Positions 60,587-64,000 of a stretch of 64,000 bases of DNA are shown in pieces. Below the pieces are notes generated by a model. That model had not been told where the DNA came from, made no database searches, and was given only the letters and a program-made list of their open reading frames with translations. Within the stretch, counting starts at the first letter, position 1, and each line of letters begins with the position of its first letter. The translations under genes were made by a program, and so were the position numbers. The stretch is from Pseudomonas sp. PDM16 (GTDB lineage: Bacteria; Pseudomonadota; Gammaproteobacteria; Pseudomonadales; Pseudomonadaceae), in NCBI RefSeq assembly GCF_014851865.1, contig NZ_JACVAM010000006.1:186001-250000 (forward strand). The letters are read 5' to 3'.

Positions 60587-61561
60587 TCAGCTCGCGCCCG
60601 GCGGTAGCCGAAGGAATCGTCTACGGAAATGAGCCGGTGAGATGCCAACCCTCTGGCAGAAAAGGCGCCGGAACGAATTGCTGTCCTCGTACCCAACTCG
60701 GTTTGTGATCACCTCGAAACTCAGGCGTGTGGTTTCCAGCAGCTCTTTGGCCTTTTCCAAGCGCAGCGTCTGCAGGTAGGTCAGTGGCGCGTAACCCGTA
60801 GCCTCCTTGAAACGACGCTTGAAGTTGCGGAAACCGAAGCCAAATCGTTCGGCTAGCTCGTCGATTGCACAAGACTCGGCGAAGTTGGCCTCCATCCAGT
60901 CCTGCACGCGCAGTACTGCTTCATCAGCATGGTCGCGTGGCATCGACCAATTGACATATACGGACTGCTCGCGACGCACGTCGTCGATCAGTAGATAGCT
61001 GCTGCACTGTTGCGCCAGTTCGCGTGAGGCAAAGCGTCGAATCAGGTGTAGTAGCAGGTCCATGGCCGCACTAGCGCCAGCACTGCTGATCAGGCGCCCA
61101 TCCTCGCAAAGGATACGTCGCTCATCGAGACGAACCTGCGGATAGTGGCGGCGTATAAGGCCTGCAAAAGCCCAGTGAGTGGTGGCCTCGACGCCGTCGA
61201 GTAGGCCTGCTTCAGCGAGCATGAACGTGGCGGTACACATCGAAGCAATAACCGCTCCTTGTTGGTGCTGGCGACGCAGCCAGGTGCGATAGCGCTTAAA
61301 GGCAGGCAGGGCTTCACGCAGGCAGAAAAGAAAACCAGGGATCAGTACCAGATCGGTTCGATCGAGCGTATCTAGGCCAGCTTCCACCGGCATGGCATAC
61401 CCCAGGGCATTGTTTACCGGCCGCCCATCAAGTGACGCCACACATACGGTGAAGGGGCGCTCAGACGGTTCAGCCAAGCGATTCGCCGCATCCAATACCT
61501 CAAGTGCCAGAGCGGCAGAGGCCTGAGAGCTGAACTCGGCTAATAGCAGCGTTACGTGCAT
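60587..61561 (-). CDS. GlxA-type AraC family regulator
   Basis: A 324-residue protein with an N-terminal DJ-1/PfpI-like domain (about residues 1-190, with the VIASMCTATFMLAEAGLLDG nucleophile-elbow-like region) and a C-terminal AraC double helix-turn-helix (about 215-315: DELAERFGFGFRNFKRRFKE, then SFEVITNRVGYEDSNSFRRLF). Members respond to small metabolites. It is divergent from a thioesterase gene and may control it through the shared 108-nt interval. Confidence 0.9.
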   Translation of the reverse strand: MHVTLLLAEFSSQASAALALEVLDAANRLAEPSERPFTVCVASLDGRPVNNALGYAMPVEAGLDTLDRTDLVLIPGFLFCLREALPAFKRYRTWLRRQHQQGAVIASMCTATFMLAEAGLLDGVEATTHWAFAGLIRRHYPQVRLDERRILCEDGRLISSAGASAAMDLLLHLIRRFASRELAQQCSSYLLIDDVRREQSVYVNWSMPRDHADEAVLRVQDWMEANFAESCAIDELAERFGFGFRNFKRRFKEATGYAPLTYLQTLRLEKAKELLETTRLSFEVITNRVGYEDSNSFRRLFCQRVGISPAHFRRRFLRLPPGAS

Positions 61562-61669
61562 GAAAGACCTTTTGCGTAATCAGCATTAAACAAGTCATTT
61601 CTGCACCTACCTTAACCCGAACGCTCCACCTAGAGTGCGACACTCTTCGCCGCAACAGGTATTACCCGT

Positions 61670-62233
61670 ATGAACCTATGGTTTCGCCTTCTTCTGATGT
61701 TGTTACGCCGCCCATGGCGCAGCCCGGTGCCCGGCCTCAGCACCACGGTGGTTCGGCTTCGCGTATGGCCGCTGGATTTGGACTTCAACAGACATGTCAC
61801 CAATGGCCGCTACTTCACCCTGGCCGATGTCGGTCGCATGGATTACGTGCTGCGCAGTGGTGCCTTTCGAGTCGCACTTAAGCACCGCGCGCTACCGATT
61901 GTTGGCGACGTATGGGGCAAGTTCCGTCGAGAACTAAAGCTGTTTGATCGCTTCGAAATTCACACGCGCATGCTCGGTTGGGACCATAAGTGGAGTTTTG
62001 TCGAGCACCGCTTCATCAAAGATCAGCGGGTTATAGCCATCGTGGTCATGCGCGGGCTGTTTCGGGGAGCCAAGGGTACTGTACCGCCTGTAGAGTTCGC
62101 CCGTGCGCTCGGCTTAGCAGAGCAGTCTCCGCCCCTGCCCAGATGGTTATCTGAATGGTCGGCCAGCTGCGACGGTCTGAGTTCTACGCTGCGCGAATCG
62201 GAGTACCCAGAGCCTCAGCGAAAAGCGGGCTAA
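61670..62233 (+). CDS. hotdog-fold thioesterase (THEM6/4HBT-like)
   Basis: A 187-residue protein with a short hydrophobic N-terminus and a thioesterase-like hotdog domain beginning near residue 30 (LDLDFNRHVTNGRYFTLADVGRMDY) and SFVEHRFIKDQRVIAIVVMRG later. The acyl substrate is unknown. It is divergent from the GlxA-type regulator. Confidence 0.85.
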   Translation: MNLWFRLLLMLLRRPWRSPVPGLSTTVVRLRVWPLDLDFNRHVTNGRYFTLADVGRMDYVLRSGAFRVALKHRALPIVGDVWGKFRRELKLFDRFEIHTRMLGWDHKWSFVEHRFIKDQRVIAIVVMRGLFRGAKGTVPPVEFARALGLAEQSPPLPRWLSEWSASCDGLSSTLRESEYPEPQRKAG

Positions 62234-62973
62234 GCACTACAGGATGCTCAGCTAGAGGGGCTTGGGGCTCGTTGATGGGCTGTTTCTGGCTCAGCTTGTT
62301 TAAAACGCCGGCATCGACCTTGCTGTGAGTCGATGAGCCCAGATCAGCGGGGCACGCAGTCGAAACATTTTATTTAGATCTAGGCCCTAGGCCAAGGTGC
62401 GTTGCTTCCTGAGAGCTTGGGTGACCAGGCTTTCCCCACTTACCTAGATAAGCTGCTTGTGTGCAGCCATGTGCATTGGAGCTCTATCTAAAACTTTTTC
62501 AGCCAGTGGTGGGCACCGGGCCGATGATCGCTTCCGGCCGATTCTGTTGAAGAGTCCCGTCGCGGTTTTTGCCCATGAAAGAGCGTGAGCGACGTTGAAA
62601 TCTGGTTCGCTCAGAAAATCAAGCAAGCATGCGAAGAATCAGCTTATGGTTCTCAGGCAGGTCTGCCAGCGGCACCAGGAAGAACAGCCCGATGCCGGCG
62701 ACTTCTTTACAGGATCATGCGGCGGGTTCGTCAGGCGGGAATTGATCAAGCAGCGCGGTCAGGTCGTCTACCAGACGCTGATGACCTGCTGGATTCAGAT
62801 CCATATTCGTGAGGATGCAAGGTTGCGACATTGCCATTCGCTGTTCCGCTGTTTCATCCCACACCTCTACCTACACGAGGCGATAGGAACGTAGCGATTT
62901 CTAAAGACTCAACTATGTACGGTACCGATCAGTAACGGCGTATAGTTTGTCTCGCTTAGTAAGGGGAGTCGAA
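62234..62973. other. 740-nt gene-poor stretch before Crp-type gene
   Basis: Contains a truncated copy of MITE element 1 (62536-62620). Two open frames starting at 62585 and 62595 begin inside that copy, so they are not persuasive genes. Nothing else was recognised. Confidence 0.55.
62536..62620. mobile_element. truncated MITE-like element (copy of element 1)
   Basis: GGCCGATTCTGTTGAA at 62536-62551, then about 70 bp closely matching the complement of the right half of the element at 45544-45729, including AATGAAAGAGCG-like, GCGACGTTGAAATCTGG and TTCGCTCAGAA. No second inverted end was found. Confidence 0.65.
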
Positions 62974-63711
62974 ATGCCCGCTACTTCTGCACCTCAGCAG
63001 AATCACCTGCTAGCAGCCCTCTCCGCTGAAGTGCAGGAGCGCTTGTTCAGTCACTTAGAGCATGTCTCCTTGCCATTGGGCAAGGTGCTCTACGAATCTG
63101 GCGATACCATGCGCCATGTCTACTTTCCGACCGACTCGATCATCTCCCTGCTCTATGTGATGGAAAGTGGCGCATCAGCGGAAATATCCGTGGTCGGTAA
63201 CGAGGGGCTAGTCGGAGTGGCTTTGTTCATGGGTGGCGAAAGTACTCCTAGCCGAGCCATCGTCCAAAGCGGGGGCTCTGGCTATCGACTGCCGGGGCAG
63301 CGTCTTAAGGACGAGTTCAATCGACACGGCGAACTGCTGGCGTTAATGCTGCGTTATACCCAGGCGTTAATTACCCAAATGTCACAGACCGCAGTCTGCA
63401 ACAGACACCACTCGATCGACCAGCAGCTGTGCCGCTGGCTCTTGCTATCACTGGATAGGCTACCAGGCAACCAGTTGACCATGACTCAGGAGCTGATCGC
63501 CAATATGCTCGGCGTCCGTCGAGAAGGCGTCACCGAGGCCGCCGGCAAGCTACAGCGCCAGGGCGTGATTGAGTACAGCCGAGGACATATCAACGTGCTC
63601 GATCGGCGCAGGCTTGAGCAACTGAGCTGTGAGTGCTACGCCGTGGTGAAGAGAGAAACCGACCGGCTGCTGCCTTATACCTTGCGCAATGCAAATACAG
63701 AGCGCAGATGA
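62974..63711 (+). CDS. Crp/Fnr family transcriptional regulator
   Basis: A 245-residue regulator with an N-terminal cyclic-nucleotide-binding-like beta-roll (about residues 20-130; YFPTDSIISLLYVMESG) and a C-terminal winged helix-turn-helix (LTMTQELIANMLGVRREGVTEAAGKLQ, about 178-205). The residues that hold cAMP in Crp are not conserved and no FNR cysteine cluster is present, so its ligand is unknown. AAGGGGAGT upstream sets ATG 62974. A second gene of the same kind follows. Confidence 0.9.
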   Translation: MPATSAPQQNHLLAALSAEVQERLFSHLEHVSLPLGKVLYESGDTMRHVYFPTDSIISLLYVMESGASAEISVVGNEGLVGVALFMGGESTPSRAIVQSGGSGYRLPGQRLKDEFNRHGELLALMLRYTQALITQMSQTAVCNRHHSIDQQLCRWLLLSLDRLPGNQLTMTQELIANMLGVRREGVTEAAGKLQRQGVIEYSRGHINVLDRRRLEQLSCECYAVVKRETDRLLPYTLRNANTERR

Positions 63712-63856
63712 TCCCAACTCACAGCCCCAGTGATAAAGATAAGTAAGGTGTTGTAGCGAACAGAGCCAGGAGACTCTGTCGAGCAAACTGCAGGAACGGG
63801 ATTGTAACGCACCTTTCCCGCGCCCTAGCCGGCCCTCTGTGCTGCGGGACAACGTC

Positions 63857-64000
63857 ATGTCAGCCGACCCTTCTCCGCCCAATCTGCTGCTCAACCACCT
63901 GCCCAGCAAAGAACTTAAACGCGTCCTGATGCACTGCGAATCGGTGAAGCTAGAGTTCGGCAACATCCTGTGCGAGACCACTCAGCCTTTCTGCCATCTG
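63857..64000 (+). CDS. second Crp-like regulator, 5' part
   Basis: The frame from ATG 63857 runs off the window end (48 codons). It reads LLNHLPSKELKRVLMHCESVKL then EFGNILCE, the start of a cyclic-nucleotide-binding-like domain resembling the preceding gene. Only this part is visible. Confidence 0.7.
   Translation, partial: MSADPSPPNLLLNHLPSKELKRVLMHCESVKLEFGNILCETTQPFCHL

Noticed and set aside
60424..60708. 94-codon frame upstream of the GlxA-type gene
   Set aside because: It overlaps the 3' end of the regulator gene and shows no domain or ribosome site.
62585..62894. Two overlapping small frames (starts at 62585 and 62595)
   Set aside because: Both begin inside a truncated repetitive element, so the N-terminal codons derive from mobile DNA; no family matched.
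1..64000. CRISPR array or cas genes
   Set aside because: No set of regularly spaced 25-40 bp direct repeats and no Cas-like protein was seen.

Overview
The window is high-GC DNA from a Pseudomonas, most likely the mendocina/oleovorans/alcaligenes side of the genus. The evidence is gene order: phoH-ybeY-corC-lnt ... leuS-lptE-holA ... lipA-lipB-ybeD-dacA-rlpA-mltB-rodA-mrdA-rlmH-rsfS-nadD-proA ... lrgA/lrgB ... ubiX-mpl follows, from memory, the PA3981-PA4020 block of P. aeruginosa. Species placement is inference.

Region 1 (1-35750) is conserved core. The left part holds RNA-maturation and envelope genes (PhoH-like ATPase, YbeY, CorC, Lnt), LeuS, the LPS-assembly lipoprotein LptE, the clamp-loader subunit HolA and a small ArfA ribosome-rescue gene with a hairpin inside its reading frame. 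Then come a lytic transglycosylase, AlkA, a soluble PAS-PAS chemotaxis transducer and lipoyl synthesis. A tightly packed minus-strand run, proA to lipB, combines NAD and ribosome functions with the Rod elongation machinery (MrdA/RodA), MltB, RlpA, DacA and lipoate attachment, with many 1-4 nt stop/start overlaps. Next are Mpg, a DedA-PAP2 fusion, LrgAB with a stand-alone Lon N-terminal domain protein, a MORN-repeat/C13-peptidase lipoprotein, housekeeping enzymes, UbiX and Mpl. Two related hairpin repeats lie in opposite orientation around the UbiX/lipoprotein pair.

Region 2 (35750-44100) has a four-gene catabolic operon: ethanolamine-type permease, glutamine-synthetase-like ligase, aldehyde dehydrogenase and iron alcohol dehydrogenase. 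It looks like uptake, gamma-glutamylation and two-step oxidation of an amino alcohol. After it comes a gene-free stretch with four DnaA-box-like sites, then GNAT, MtfA and inorganic pyrophosphatase.

Region 3 (44100-62950) is accessory. It has a P4-type integrase next to ppa, a palindromic element, an RND efflux cluster (outer-membrane factor divergent from TetR, adaptor and pump, then SDR, FabF-like synthase and a second TetR) and a complete IS1182-family insertion sequence. These are followed by a broken integrase fused to the tail of a filamentous-phage (Pf-like) replication gene with an intact Pf-type integrase, small hypothetical genes, about 1.3 kb without convincing genes, and a GlxA-type regulator divergent from a hotdog thioesterase. 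Three elements with similar GGCC..TTC.GTTGAA ends are spread through this region. The TetR has a 24-bp palindrome in the divergent promoter and a near-identical one before the adaptor gene, suggesting one repressor controls the whole pump.

Region 4 (62950-64000) has two consecutive Crp/Fnr-type regulators, the second cut by the window end. Starts given here were chosen by ribosome-binding site, signal peptide or family length, so several are shorter than the longest open frame.
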